Source: Hyphochytrium catenoides | Lineage: Eukaryota; Sar; Hyphochytriomycetes; Hyphochytriales; Hyphochytriaceae | Assembly: GCA_900088475.1 (NCBI GenBank) | Contig: FLMG01000277.1 | Coordinates: forward strand, 63,038 to 90,373 | Direction: 5' to 3' | Length of the DNA: 27,336 bases | In this document: positions 12,079-22,611 of the stretch, one piece after another | How positions within the stretch are numbered: position 1 is the stretch's first letter | Layout: each line of letters begins with the position of its first letter | The notes under the pieces: model-generated | The model's input: the letters and a program-made list of their open reading frames with translations, nothing else | What the model was told of the DNA's origin: nothing | Databases searched by the model: none | Program-made: the position numbers and the translations under genes

Positions 12079-13040
12079 CCTGTGGGTCGGGCCACTGGCC
12101 AAGGAGCCCGAGAAGCCTTCTAGTATCCTCTCATAGAAGAGCTTCTCTCGCCGCGGGTACTTAGAACGCAAGTGGCAGTACCTAGCACAGCTTGGCCCCG
12201 CGACGGTCTCACTGAGCGCACAACCTTGGGAAGCTCCTTTGCCCGGACCCCCGATCAGATTATAAGACCGCGCTCCGTCTCTGCGTTGTCCAGGTCAAGG
12301 AAGATTGCTCCCACTTACAAGGGCGTGCTAGCAATGATGATGCAGAGAAGAGCCTCACTCAACTCAGTAATAATAAGTATACAGGTGAGGCCTTGTCTGT
12401 CGTGCTCCCAGTCTCCACTCATCAATCAGTCAGTCCACCACACTTACAGGAACCCATAATGCGTTCAGTATATCTGGATACCGATCACTGCTAGACAGAT
12501 TGTGGGGCATCAGGCCATCATTATTAGATCAGACGATCCTATGAGATACGGCAATGTGGGCACCACCTCGGTTAACCACTATCATGGACGGCAGCTGTGA
12601 AAAACTTGGAATCGTCAACAAATTCCTTATATTCATTCGTAGAACTATTACTGTGAGAAATGCAATACCTTTTTACAAGTCCATCCTGAATAAAATACCC
12701 ACCAAACGCTATTATTCGGTATAGCCTTCAGCATCCCCCAGGACTGGGCGGGCACTAATAATGATGCCTGTCCGTTTCTTCAAACAGCGTTTCCTCCATT
12801 AGCATTCTTAACAAGTCTCTGCACCAAAAGGCATCTTCATCTCACCCATTCGCCACCACTCCAGAGACCAGAGACTGCCATCGGCCAGCTCATGATAGCG
12901 CTTGGCGCATTCCCTTGCAGAGAGAAGCGGGTCCAATGAGCACTCTCTTCACAGATCCTGTTCGATGAACGCTAGCAAGTGTCATATTGGTTAGCACTAG
13001 AGTCTTAGTGGAGCTTCAACAGGAAAATTAGGTTCTTGTC
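12079..13040. other. Region between divergent COX10 and AIFM3-like genes
   Basis: No supported gene. A plus-strand frame (12172-12459, TTG start) overlaps the upstream open part of the COX10 frame and shows no motif. The rest is of mixed composition without long ORFs, tRNA-like folds or repeats that I can see. Promoters for both flanking genes are expected here, but no specific element can be named. Confidence 0.4.
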
Positions 13041-15612
13041 ATGGAGCTCTGCAGGCTGGCAGAAGTTGAGCCTTGTGCGATTCACCGGGTATGATAGATG
13101 CATTGTTGTCTAGTGGCACTATTGTTGACTTCTTTGTCTCTCAGTTCTATCCGGACCTATACAATCCTCAGGAATCTATCTTACTCATACGTACAAGCGA
13201 CCAAACGTTATAGTAGGTGTTCCCTCCTGAGCAGCTTTTGGGTAGAGCTATCTGATCTGACGACTATTTCCAGTGCCGTGTCTCCCTTGTGCCCGAACTG
13301 CGGTGCTGATCTCGAAAATGGGCTTCTGGACGCGAAAGCTATCGTCTGCCCTCTAGCCGGGTGCACGTTCAACCTGGAAAACGGTTATCCTATAGAGGGA
13401 CCGTCCTTCCGTGGTCTCCATTCGTACACTGTCTCTGTAGATTCATCGGAAAGAGTATATCTAAGGTTGCCAGACCGATGGCCAACCAGCTGTGGCAAAG
13501 ACTTTCGCCAGCCAGTGGCTCTGGATAGCTCCTCAACTGAAATAATTGTTGTCATTGGGGCAGGGGCCACAGGTACAACCCTCATGACTACGTGCGCCGG
13601 GTGTAGCAAATGCGGTCGTTTCTTGGTTCTATTATTCCCTATCCCGAACTATCCACTCCGCTCGTTATCTTAGACTTTTACTATGTCGCTCTGTGCTGGT
13701 ATCTTTTCATGCGATAGCAACATCATTTCACGCCATGATGACTATAGGTAGTGCAGCGGTGGAAACTCTACGGAGAGAGGGCTATGCTGGTCGCATAATC
13801 ATGATTAGCGCTGAGGTTGTCGGGGGAATCAACAGGTAATATTAATGCGCGGCTCTCCCTCTATCCGTCCCCGCATTTTAAGGTTGTTTGTTGTTAGGCC
13901 TGAAATATTTAGATCGCTAGAAACGTTCGACCCTCTACTGCCGCCTGTATGGTGGTTCGAGGAAGATTACCAGGAGAGTCTCCAGTGCGATTGCTATTGG
14001 GGTTGCGAAGTGGTCAAAGTGGATGCGGACAAGAAGCTTCTGAGCCTTCTAGATGGGCGTAGTATTCAGTTCTCTAAGCTACTCATTGCGTCTGGCAGTA
14101 TACCCAGGATCGCTATCGGGGTACCAGGTACCCCAACTGCTTCTCAGCCCAGACCAACCTACATTGGCTGACCCTGAGTGTTTAGGGATGGAAGATTGCA
14201 AGAACGTCCATATGCTGGGCTCCATGGAGGAAATTGCTGCAGCAGCTAGAAGCTGCCAGGATGCGAGGAACATTGTCATCTTAGGCGAGGGCATCATGGC
14301 CTTGGAATTTGCACATGGCATTGCAACAACTCCGTCCAGCCTAGAGAAGACCATTACACTAGTTAGTGAGGCGCCTGTCCTCCGTAAGCTCTTTGGCAAC
14401 GAAGTCTCGGGCTTTCTTTGCGAATTCCTTGCTGAGCAAGGCGTACAACTGGAGTCAGGATGCCAAGTTATTGGTAGGTTTTTTTAAGGAATGGTAGCCT
14501 AAAGACGCACTAAAAGAGTTTTGATGACAGGACTGGAGAAGGATTCAGCTGGCATGGTGACTAAAATGGTTCTAGATAATGGTACATCGGTACCGGTGGA
14601 TGCCGTGATTTTATGCTTGGGCTGGATGCCCAATACAGCCTTCCTCAGGAGCCAAGAGTCCGGGGTGCGGCTTACTGAAAGAGGAGCCGTTGAAATCAAC
14701 AAGGACTTTTCTGCTGGACGGGATATCTGGGCTGCAGGTGATTGCGCTACGATCCTCGCTTCTATCCATAGTCAGATTTATGCTGGAGACGAACAGCAAT
14801 GGCAGAGGAGTCTAAGACATGGAGAGCGGGCGGCGCTAAGCCTCCTAGGCAAAGCATCTCCGAAGGGAACAGGTTTGACCGTTCTCACCTCCATCCTCAG
14901 CAAGAGCAACAAATGTCTGAGATTCGTGGGCCAGCCCAGTTCAGAGATGGACATGAATCAGCCACTGATTAGAGATCTGGGGAACTCAAACTTTGCAGCT
15001 TTCTATCACAATACAAAGACCAAGGATATCACAGCTGTCGCAGTGATGGGAAGTGGCTCTCTTCCTTCGTTGCTTTGCCACTTATTCTCGACTGGTCGTC
15101 TGCCGTCTCTGGAGGAGCTTGGCAACCTGGAAAACTTGGGCCAGCTAGGAGCTTGCCTAAGTCCAAGGCGTGATAATGCTACCTCTATTATAGAGGCGCC
15201 TTCACCAGACCCTGTTGAAGTGAGGTTGAATCCTCTTCTTGAGGAACATAATGTACGTATTGTACACCTAGCCCAATCCCCCCTCCACCCCCTTGATAGG
15301 CCTGCTTCCTCGTGACTATGCTGTTGTTGGCTAGCTCTTCTTTACCCCGAGTTGGGAGAACGTGTAATGACTGACGACCCTTTCGCTTAGATCCTCCGTC
15401 AGCTATTTAGCCGGTTCGACCCTCTGGAAACGGGCTCTATCTCAGTGGAGCATCTCCCAGCAGTGCTGGAGCTCTTAGGTGACCGTTTAGAGGAAGAAGA
15501 GCTCCAGGCTGCAATCAACCGACTTGATGAAGATAAATCGCGAAAGGTGAAGTTTGCTACATTCGTTACTTGGTGGCAAACCATACCAGAGGCCATTCTC
15601 GACGGGCCATAA
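13041..15612 (+). CDS. AIFM3-like FAD/NAD(P) oxidoreductase with His-less Rieske-like domain and C-terminal EF-hand pair
   Basis: Exons: 13041-13088, 13145-13212, 13274-13572, 13748-13835, 13898-14127, 14153-14473, 14519-15252, 15391-15612, giving 669 residues in phase. Residues 1-105 match the Rieske module of AIFM3 (LCPNCGADL, then CPLAGCTFNLENG and VYLRLP). The spacing C45-x-N47-x16-C64-x2-A67 is that of a Rieske site, but both ligand histidines are replaced (N47, A67), while extra cysteines stand at 48 and 69. Residues from about 128 are a pyridine-nucleotide disulfide reductase fold: GAGATG (FAD), NRPEIFRSLETFD in place of the family's PYDRPKLSK region, LLIASGSIPR, ILGEGIMALEFA (NAD), and DIWAAGDCAT (second FAD motif). 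The last exon encodes two EF-hand-like helices (FSRFDPLETGSISVEHL and INRLDEDKSRKVKF); position 12 of each loop is His or Thr rather than Glu, so calcium binding is doubtful. No targeting peptide is seen. The intron at 14128-14152 is only 25 bases. Function is inferred; redox partner unknown. Confidence 0.9.
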
Positions 15613-15720
15613 CGGGCCAAGAAATACACTGTGCTTCTAATCGGCCAGGGGGTAAGGAGATAGAGTACCTTTGATTGTATAAATTTAGTGTCTACAGCCT
15701 AAGTGTAGTAATGGAAGTTA

Positions 15721-16239
15721 TCAGTCCTTTTTCTTCGCTGTCTGGCTTTCTTTGAGCTTTGAAGAGTTAGACGTCGCAGCGCCGTTGGTTGCCTTCTCCT
15801 CTTCTATAGACTTGGTCTCCTCAGAGTGAGCCCAGCGCTTGGTAATCCATACGAAGAAGGAAGAGAAAACGTACAAGTTGACACATGCCAAGATAGCAAA
15901 CGTGCCCCAAAACTTTACGGCAGGGAACGACATGAAAGGAGAGGCGAAGGGTTAACATTAATTTACATCACGGTAAATACGGAGGATCGTGTAGAGAAGT
16001 CTTACCCAATAGTTAAGCCCAAGGTACTCCTGCCAAACGGTCGTTGCTCCTGCCTCCAGCCCGATGAGTTCTGCAAACTCATTTGCGAGTGGGCTCTTAG
16101 AGAGTGCCACACATATCTTGTTCACCATCACAGTATGCCAGTAGGTTACGAAGAGCCAGCAAGCAAGAAGGAGGCCGACAAAACCATAGCTGAGAATCCA
16201 GGCCAGGAGGCCAGGACGCCTCTCACTCTCACTAGCCAT
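15721..16239 (-). CDS. Small two-exon membrane protein with KKXX ending
   Basis: Exon 1 is 16239-16006 and exon 2 is 15912-15721, with a 93-base intron whose only usable AG gives phase 0. The product is 141 residues. Three hydrophobic stretches are visible: near residues 11-35 (LLAWILSYGFVGLLLACWLF), a weaker one around the exon junction, and around 80-100 (FAILACVNLYVFSSFFVWI). The tail is polar, Lys/Glu/Ser-rich and ends AKKKD, a fit to the KKXX retrieval signal of endoplasmic reticulum membrane proteins. The stop is TGA followed at once by TAA. It converges on the AIFM3-like gene, with 108 bases between the two stops. I do not recognise the family. Residence in the ER membrane is inferred. 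Confidence 0.7.
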
Positions 16240-16396
16240 ATGTGTCTCGTCAGATCAGTACGTTGAGGTAATGGTCCTTATACTTCAATTATGAAGTCTT
16301 CCCCCCTTAGGTCACAGCTTCCCTCCTTAGACTAGTTAGAGTCCAGGATTACCTGCTCTTGTCTCCATCTAGCCTTTATGTGGTCTCATCAGCAAT

Positions 16397-16576
16397 ATGC
16401 GGCGCTTGCAGGAGGCGGCGCGCAACCTTGCCGCTTATCGATCTCCTCCCACAGTTGCACCAGCACACTCTGAAGGCAAAACGGAAGCTAAGGATGATCG
16501 TACTCGGCCTGCTGGGAGAAAGAAGGCCCCTGTCGCCTTCCAGATGAAAGAAGCTTGGACAAGAGAGCTGTCATGA
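16397..16576 (+). CDS. Hypothetical small protein, 59 aa
   Basis: Single-exon ORF opening MRRLQEAARNLAAYRSPPTV and continuing basic and Ala/Pro-rich, then GRKKAPVAFQMKEAWTREL. A short amphipathic, Arg-rich start could be a mitochondrial leader, but this is speculation. A stop lies 10 codons upstream in frame. It starts about 160 bases from the divergent membrane-protein gene. It may be a real small gene or a chance ORF; composition is the only support. Confidence 0.3.
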   Translation: MRRLQEAARNLAAYRSPPTVAPAHSEGKTEAKDDRTRPAGRKKAPVAFQMKEAWTRELS

Positions 16577-17390
16577 GTCGAAAAGACCGTAGCGTGAGAT
16601 CAGAATGCCATTGCCTCCCGCCAACGCCTCACACAGTCGTCTCCACTCACTTCGCAAGGGAAGCGGAGGAAGATTTGTGAGTTGTCAGCAGACAAGAACT
16701 TTATTGTGGGTGAAACTCGTTTGTTTCCACCAATCTGATCGAGCCGATCAGGTAGCTTATATATGGAGGTTTGGAGAAGAGGTTTCTTGCAAGATGATTA
16801 ATTCAGAGAAACCTTCCTTTCATGACCGATCCGTGGTTATCAACTCTGTGATATTCTATATCAAAGGCCAGGCTGGGGGGTCGAGGCCGATAAAACGGAC
16901 TGTATGCTCTCTCTTCTTCTTGCCTTCTGCCTCTGGTCCTTCCTTCTCTCGGGTGATGACTGAGTGATGAGAGATGACCTTTCCTTTGAGCTCGGCACAA
17001 GGTCTCATCGTCTCTTCGTTCTTCCTCCTTAAACACGCAGCTCTTCTTCTTCTTGTTGTTTGCTAGGTGAGGCCACCGCCGCCGGGCCATGACAGGCTGC
17101 ATGATGATGATGGTGTTTAGCATGTAGAGAGGTGATGCAAGAGAGAAAGGGTATGCAGTGATGAGCTCGTGATTTTAGCTACTGATGGTTTCCCGGTGGT
17201 TTGCTTGAGAGATGAGAGAAAAATTGACGAGTGAGTGTAGCTAGAGTACACCACCTGCATTATTATTCCCCCCTTGCCGCTGCTTGCTTGCCCAAGCTTC
17301 ATGATGATGGGCTTTATCGCCTCGATCTAGAACCCCGACCCTCCGGTGGACTAAGGGCCATTGTTTTTTACGGCCCTGCAGTAGTGAGAG
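16577..17390. other. Intergenic, no gene recognised
   Basis: Contains C/T-rich patches (about 16910-17060) and short ORFs in several frames without motifs. It probably holds the promoter and 5' UTR of the Frizzled-type CRD gene. No specific regulatory site can be identified. Confidence 0.4.
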
Positions 17391-18411
17391 ATGGATAGGC
17401 CACAGCCAAAGGCACCTGTGGCTGCCAGGAGGCGATCTGGATCTCGTCTGTTGATGTTGAGCCTCATTATCCTGGTCTCCAATTATCAAGTCGTTCGCAA
17501 TGCTTTGCCCGAGCTTTTTGTCGGGGCGCAGGTGGTGACGACTCCAACTCCTGGACCTACCGTGGCACCTTCACCACAGAAAACGAAGTGTCATACATGC
17601 ACCCCGGCCGAAATCGAGCTTTGTTCTTCGGTGGTTGGAGGAAGAGAAATAGTCGTACCAGATCTTAGGTGGGCTTCTATGCGTGAACTTAGCTCTATCC
17701 TTCTTAGTTTGTTAGCCTTCTCGGCAGTCTCTTCCTCCCCTTCTGTGGCCGCCAGCTGACTGTTTTCACCTTTCATTTCCGGCATCGAACGTTCCGCCGC
17801 AGTGAGTATCCCTACTCTATTACTCAGCAAGGCTATTCGGAGCGTTGTCATATGCTTGACAAGAAGGTGACCACAGTCCAAAGCGCTGCCTTTGGAGAAG
17901 GAGGAACGTTCCATAACACTTCCCAATGCCAAGACCTCGTTACAAAGTTCCATTGTCTATTGTTGGCTACAGCGTCGAATCATTGCCCTCAAGCCCCATT
18001 GCTACCTTGTCGATCAATGTGCATGGAGATAGCAACGAAGTGTGTGCCATCCTACAAGTTTGTCGAGTATTCCAGGACAATTTGCGGCGCCATACCCTGC
18101 AACAATCTAGCAGCGTCGGCAGCAGGAAACGAGAGCTGCGTGCGAGGTGAGTGCTGGTGGTGCAAGGCCGTAGAAGTTTTCAAATTTCCTATCTCATTAC
18201 GCAACAACCAGGGTCGGAAGAAGATTTGGCGCTGGTGGACGAGAGCTTCGACACTTGTACTTTGGGCCTTATTGACCCACTAGCGGAGGCTAGCGGCGCT
18301 CCTCCTAGAGGGAGGAGGCTTATATTGATGTTCTGTTTCGATGGCCGGATGTCGCTATATCCTCTACCTTTAGTCCTGGTCATCATGACCACGGTGCTGT
18401 TGCTTGTTTAG
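17391..18411 (+). CDS. Frizzled-type cysteine-rich domain (CRD) surface protein, predicted GPI-anchored
   Basis: Exons: 17391-17668, 17803-18146, 18212-18411, giving 273 residues in phase. An N-terminal hydrophobic segment after Arg residues (RLLMLSLIILV, about 19-29) is a signal peptide or anchor. A Thr/Pro linker (50-62) leads to a domain with cysteines at 67, 70, 78, 108, 135, 144, 154, 162, 166, 173, 187, 192 and 205. The start, TPAEIELC with VPDL 11 residues on, and the core PCRSMCMEIATKC (C-x3-C-x6-C) match Frizzled/FRP CRDs, which bind lipid-modified or other ligands. N131-T-S and N202-E-S are candidate N-glycosylation sites. The C-terminus has a small-residue stretch (EASGAPP), then basic residues and an 18-residue hydrophobic tail running to the stop with nothing after it, as in GPI-anchor signals. 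There is no seven-helix receptor region. The ligand and role are unknown. A transmembrane tail instead of GPI is possible. Confidence 0.85.
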
Positions 18412-19678
18412 CTTTCCCACAGCAGGCTGGTGACTATTATCCCCACATCGGCTAGCTTTACTTAGATAAGCACCAAGGTAGCAGGACCTCATCGAAGGAT
18501 CGGCAGGTTGGCCAGAACTCTACTAGGGCACTTGCCTATCTCTCTGAGCACGATCATTAGCCATCATTGCCTGCCGATTCATGGCAAGATGTTGACTGCT
18601 GACCGACGATAGTACTGGTCCTATATGGTGGCCGGATCGGTAGTGAGAGAAGCTCTCTTCTATCTTTGTTGCCAAGGACGGAAAGTCATAGAGTGGATGA
18701 TATAAGGTAGGCAGAGTCCACCTGCAGCTCACACGCAGGGTAGCGATGAACCATTATTAATAAGGAATAGAACTATTATGGTATTCTATGCCGCTGGCCC
18801 TCCATTCTTCTTGCTGCTGCTATCCTCTATCACTGCTGCTACCATCACCGACCCGGAGGAGTGATAGGGCGAGGAGCCGTTCATAACATCCCTGATCCCT
18901 CGTGCTGATGACAAAGCATCATCTTCCTCCTGACGAACGAAGGAAGAAGAATGAGCCTTTCTTTCCCCATCCATCATCATCCTTCTCAGTCATCATGTTG
19001 CCTTACAAGTGTCCGCGGGGTCAGGAAGAGATACGAACTGTGTGCACCCAGATTCTGATGTCGCGATGATGATTAGAAGGTGATGAATGGATAATGTGCT
19101 GGGAAAGGGAGGAGGTGGAGATGGGATATGAAGAAGAGGGAAGGACCGACACGAGGAGGAGCAGGAGGTGCGCTGCAGCAGCGGGTGCAAGGCGAAGAGA
19201 CAACCTAACGCTGAGCCGGTACCGGCTTCCTGGGGTTGGTCCGTTACGAGCTAGGTCTGTGCCTTTCTCTCCCGAAAATTCTTCTGCGATGATGGCGGAG
19301 GAGTGAGAGATGATGATGGCGCCGTCCGGCTAGAGACGGTGCAGGAAGAGGGAGAAGAGCAGGAGGACTCAGAGACAAAGCCGGCTTTCAAGAACCTGTG
19401 CAGAGCTCCCCGTAGGCGTACAAAATGGCACAATGGCATAAGTCTTGATAGAAGTGCGCTTGCCGATGAGGCGATGTTAAGGCATGGTGCAGAGGATCAT
19501 TCTATGAATGAAGCACACTTGATCGATGACCAAGGCTGAGGATGACTTTGAATCTTACCTTTGCCAAGGTAATTCTTGCAGCGGACATTTCTCTAAGACT
19601 GAGCTATCTACATAAAGGAATGGACTCTCAGTGTGAGAGGGTACTAGATCATACCTTTAGAGTACCGAACCTTGAGCG
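18412..19678. other. Intergenic, only weak ORFs
   Basis: No gene is supported. Weak candidates are a minus ORF at 18786-18980 (64 codons, polar), a minus ORF at 19021-19203 that begins like a signal peptide (MSLRLAPAAAAHLLLLLVSV) but lies opposite an Arg/Ala-rich plus frame, and a plus open frame to 19539 (ETKPAFKNLCRAPRRRTKW and on). A short ATG-started stretch at 19524-19566 (MTKAEDDFESYLCQ) ends at a donor-like GTAATT and would be in phase with an alternative frame of the next gene's first exon. Confidence 0.35.
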
Positions 19679-22611
19679 ATGGATCTAACGGAGGGGAGCG
19701 CCAAGAAGGGAAAGGAAACAGCGACAGCAATGTTCCATCCAAAGCCTTCATGGATGGAGGATCAGGTCCAGGCATCGCGGCAACAAGCAGCCGCAAGGAA
19801 AATCCAGGCTTGGCAGAGACGGAAACTCTTGAGCGTATCCACTTGGGAAAGTCGATTGAGAGAACGTCAAGTGCACGAACTACTCTTCCATCCTATGGAC
19901 TACCAGGTGAGACATACCCTGCCCAGCAGTCTGTCCCTCTTAGAAGTAAGACAAGCAGCCTCGGTCCTGCTGTCCTCCACTAACCACAAGCATTCAGTAC
20001 CTCCTTAGCTGTAGCATCCTAGCTTGGGGAATCATCAACAAGGAAACGAGAATGAAGAAGAAGCGGTATCAGCTGGTCGAGAGTATCAAAGAGCCCACAA
20101 ATCTGAATGGGCTTCTGGCGAGTCAGATCCTGTCAACGCAATGTCGATGCATTCGCGTACAGAGGTCGCTTATCCTGATGTCAGAGAGCTCACCGCCGAC
20201 AAACTCTTCCTCTCCTTCCTCATCGTGCTGGAGAGTCATACCAGCCAATTCTATCTCCACTGTCCCTTCCTTTTCGCTGAGAGCTGTCAACGACGTTGTC
20301 TGCCGCATGAAGGGCTATAACGATAATTCCTATGCAAGAATTCTTCAAGATCGCATCCGAAGCATCAAGGAGCAAGTGGAAGTCATTGATGGGCTAATGG
20401 CTGTTGCAGGGCGCCTTGACAGCACAGAGACGCAAAACAAGTTCCGTCACGATAGGGGTAGACTTCTCATAGAACTGCACATGCTGGAAAGCAAGGCAAG
20501 GAAGCTGGTGGAGGTACGACCCCTCAAGAGGAGATCAGCGCTTCGTGCCAGATGGCCTGGTGTGAGAAGGTACCGTGGGATGGTGTTGTTGTCTCTCTTA
20601 GACGATGTTCCTGTTTGCAATCCCCATGAAATGTGTATGTTCCCTTGAAAGTCGCTTCCTTGCGTGTGTCTTCTGCTCTCTCTCACGCTTGGTGTCCCGC
20701 TAGTATGAGCTTTCTGGCTATCCTACTTTGATTTCTTTTATGTCCTGTCTACCTCTGCCCCCGGGGTGGACTTATATTTTGTCCGCAGTGTTGAAGAAAC
20801 TCCTCGTCTCTCTCTCTCTCTTTTCGCCTACTCTTGTTAACGTTATGGCCATAACCAAACCCTGTCCGCAGCCTGACATCCGGTCCCTCACGTGGCTCAG
20901 CCACGAAGTTAAGGCTTATGGAATATCCTAACCTGGTCGTGTTCTCTCCACATAACGTCAAAGTCCTAGCATGGACGGCAGCGCTTGTAGAGATGCTTCA
21001 AAAGCGCAGACAAGCTTCTCTTAGGGCAGGGGGAGCCCCACCTATGCCTAGTTTTCGTCCTGTGCCTTTCGGACCCATTGTAAACATCAGCGCCTGCATC
21101 GCCATTCAGAGCACTTGGAGGATGGTGAGGACCAGGAGACAGGTGCTCCCGCAAATATTGAAATATAGGGCCGCCATATGCATATCTAGGTATGTTTCAC
21201 TCCCACCAATGTCCTCCTCTCTCTATCTCACGCTTTCTCTCTCCCTCATATCCTGACTCTCTTTACGCTGCTCCTATACTTAGGTGGTGGCGGTTTTCCG
21301 TGCCGTGGTACAGAGTCCTTCGGCGAGCTCGCCGCCGGCGGAAGCACCAATCATTGCCTGGTATGAAAAGAATGTCACAAGAACGATCTAAATCTGGAGT
21401 TGCATGGTGCGTTCTCCTAGCATCGTATAATCGTCTTATCCATGAGTCTACCGGACATAGCCCTCCATTCTCACTCCAATCCGACCTCTAAGTGTCCATG
21501 TCTTGAACTGAGTTTTGATTAGTCCTCCTGTCCTTACACTTCACAACTAGGCAAGAGATCCAAGAAGCGAGCTCCACGGTATTACCGACTGGCTCTGAGG
21601 TTAATCCTCAGGACTTTGCAGACCCCAATAGTAATATCCCATCTCAAGAGGATTATAAAGAAGTCGTCGGAAGAAGAGAAAGTGCGTCCGATGCTCTTTC
21701 TCACTCCTCTTTGGATGACGAAGTGAGCATTTCGGCCTTATCTCTAAGAGAGGAACAGATTGTCACTAGTGAACAGGAGAAGAGTGTATCCAAGGTCCGC
21801 ATGCGCTTGCTGAAGGACGTTCGCAACTTCCGAGAGAGTCAAGAAGAGGTTCTTGGCAGGTGAGGAGGATGGCTACGGGAAGATAGAAGGATAAAGAGAG
21901 AAAGCGGAAGAGAGTGAGACGTAGGACAGAGATTGTCCGTGAGATGTAGAAGAGTTATAAATCGGCCTTATGGTGGAGGTGGGAATTCAGGACAATCCGT
22001 GAGAAAGCATAGCAAGAGAACAGCGCCAAGCTCATTCTCCTCCAGGCACCGGAGGGCTGAGGTCAGAGAACTTGGACTCCGACGACAGCATGTGCAGCAG
22101 CAGCGCGAACAAGCGAAAGTATTAAAGAAACGGTAAGAGTTCAAGAGGCTAGTGCTAGATAAGCTTCTCCACGGTAATTGCCCCTACCTGGTCATCCACG
22201 CCTATTGAGGGCTCTCCTTCTTTATTGTTTCTTTTGTTATCAGCCTGTCTACACCATCTAAATCCCATCTTTCCAAGCCATCGAGTGAGGAAAGAACTCC
22301 GGGCAGCAAGGAATGGGGCCGAGCTGGGCCAACGTCGACAGCGAAACATGCAGGAAATAGCTGCAGCAGAACAGGAGAGATTGACCTATACCCGTGACGC
22401 TCAGGACAGAAGAAATCGGGAGCAGGGACGGCAAATAAAGGCACGTCAGGCGCGCCAAGAGACTCAGGTGGGTTCACCATGAAGAGCAAACGAAGGCTCT
22501 GAGCATGGTCGCCCTTAATCACCACCGTCCTCATTTGCCCTGATTTCCTTACAGAAAAGGATGGCACAGCTCACACTCCTATGTCGAGCTGAGAGGCTTC
22601 CTACGTCTTGA
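19679..22611 (+). CDS. IQ-motif and helical (coiled-coil) protein, 8 exons
   Basis: Exons: 19679-19906, 19998-20569, 20872-21189, 21284-21406, 21551-21859, 22046-22132, 22290-22467, 22555-22611, giving 623 residues in phase. IQ-type calmodulin-binding motifs appear in exon 1 (AAARKIQAWQRRKLL) and exon 3 (ACIAIQSTWRMVRTRRQV); a weaker candidate lies in exon 2 (NGLLASQILSTQCRCIRVQR). Exon 2 has a helical stretch (ARILQDRIRSIKEQVEVIDG); exon 4 is strongly basic (RRARRRRK); exon 5 is acidic and Ser-rich, then helical; exons 6-7 are Arg/Gln/Glu-rich coiled coil (REQGRQIKARQARQETQ). This suits a cytoskeletal or flagellar calmodulin-binding protein, by inference. ATG 19679 has a stop just upstream in frame. 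Exon 1 is also open in a second frame (see findings). The last exon may be longer, because the same frame stays open past two TGA codons to 22959. I do not recognise the family. Confidence 0.72.

Noticed and set aside
12172-12459. Plus ORF between COX10 and the AIFM3-like gene
   Set aside because: It begins with TTG, has no motif and partly mirrors the upstream open part of the COX10 frame.
15421-15470. GGTTCGACCC resembling a tRNA T-loop
   Set aside because: It lies within the EF-hand exon, and no acceptor stem or anticodon arm can be folded around it. No tRNA or rRNA was found in the window.
18993-19203. Minus ORF with a signal-peptide-like start
   Set aside because: The hydrophobic start lies opposite an Arg/Ala-rich plus frame, a common artefact, and no following exon could be joined.
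22202-22567. Minus ORF of 121 codons
   Set aside because: It lies antisense to exon 7 of the IQ gene, whose frame joins its neighbours in phase.
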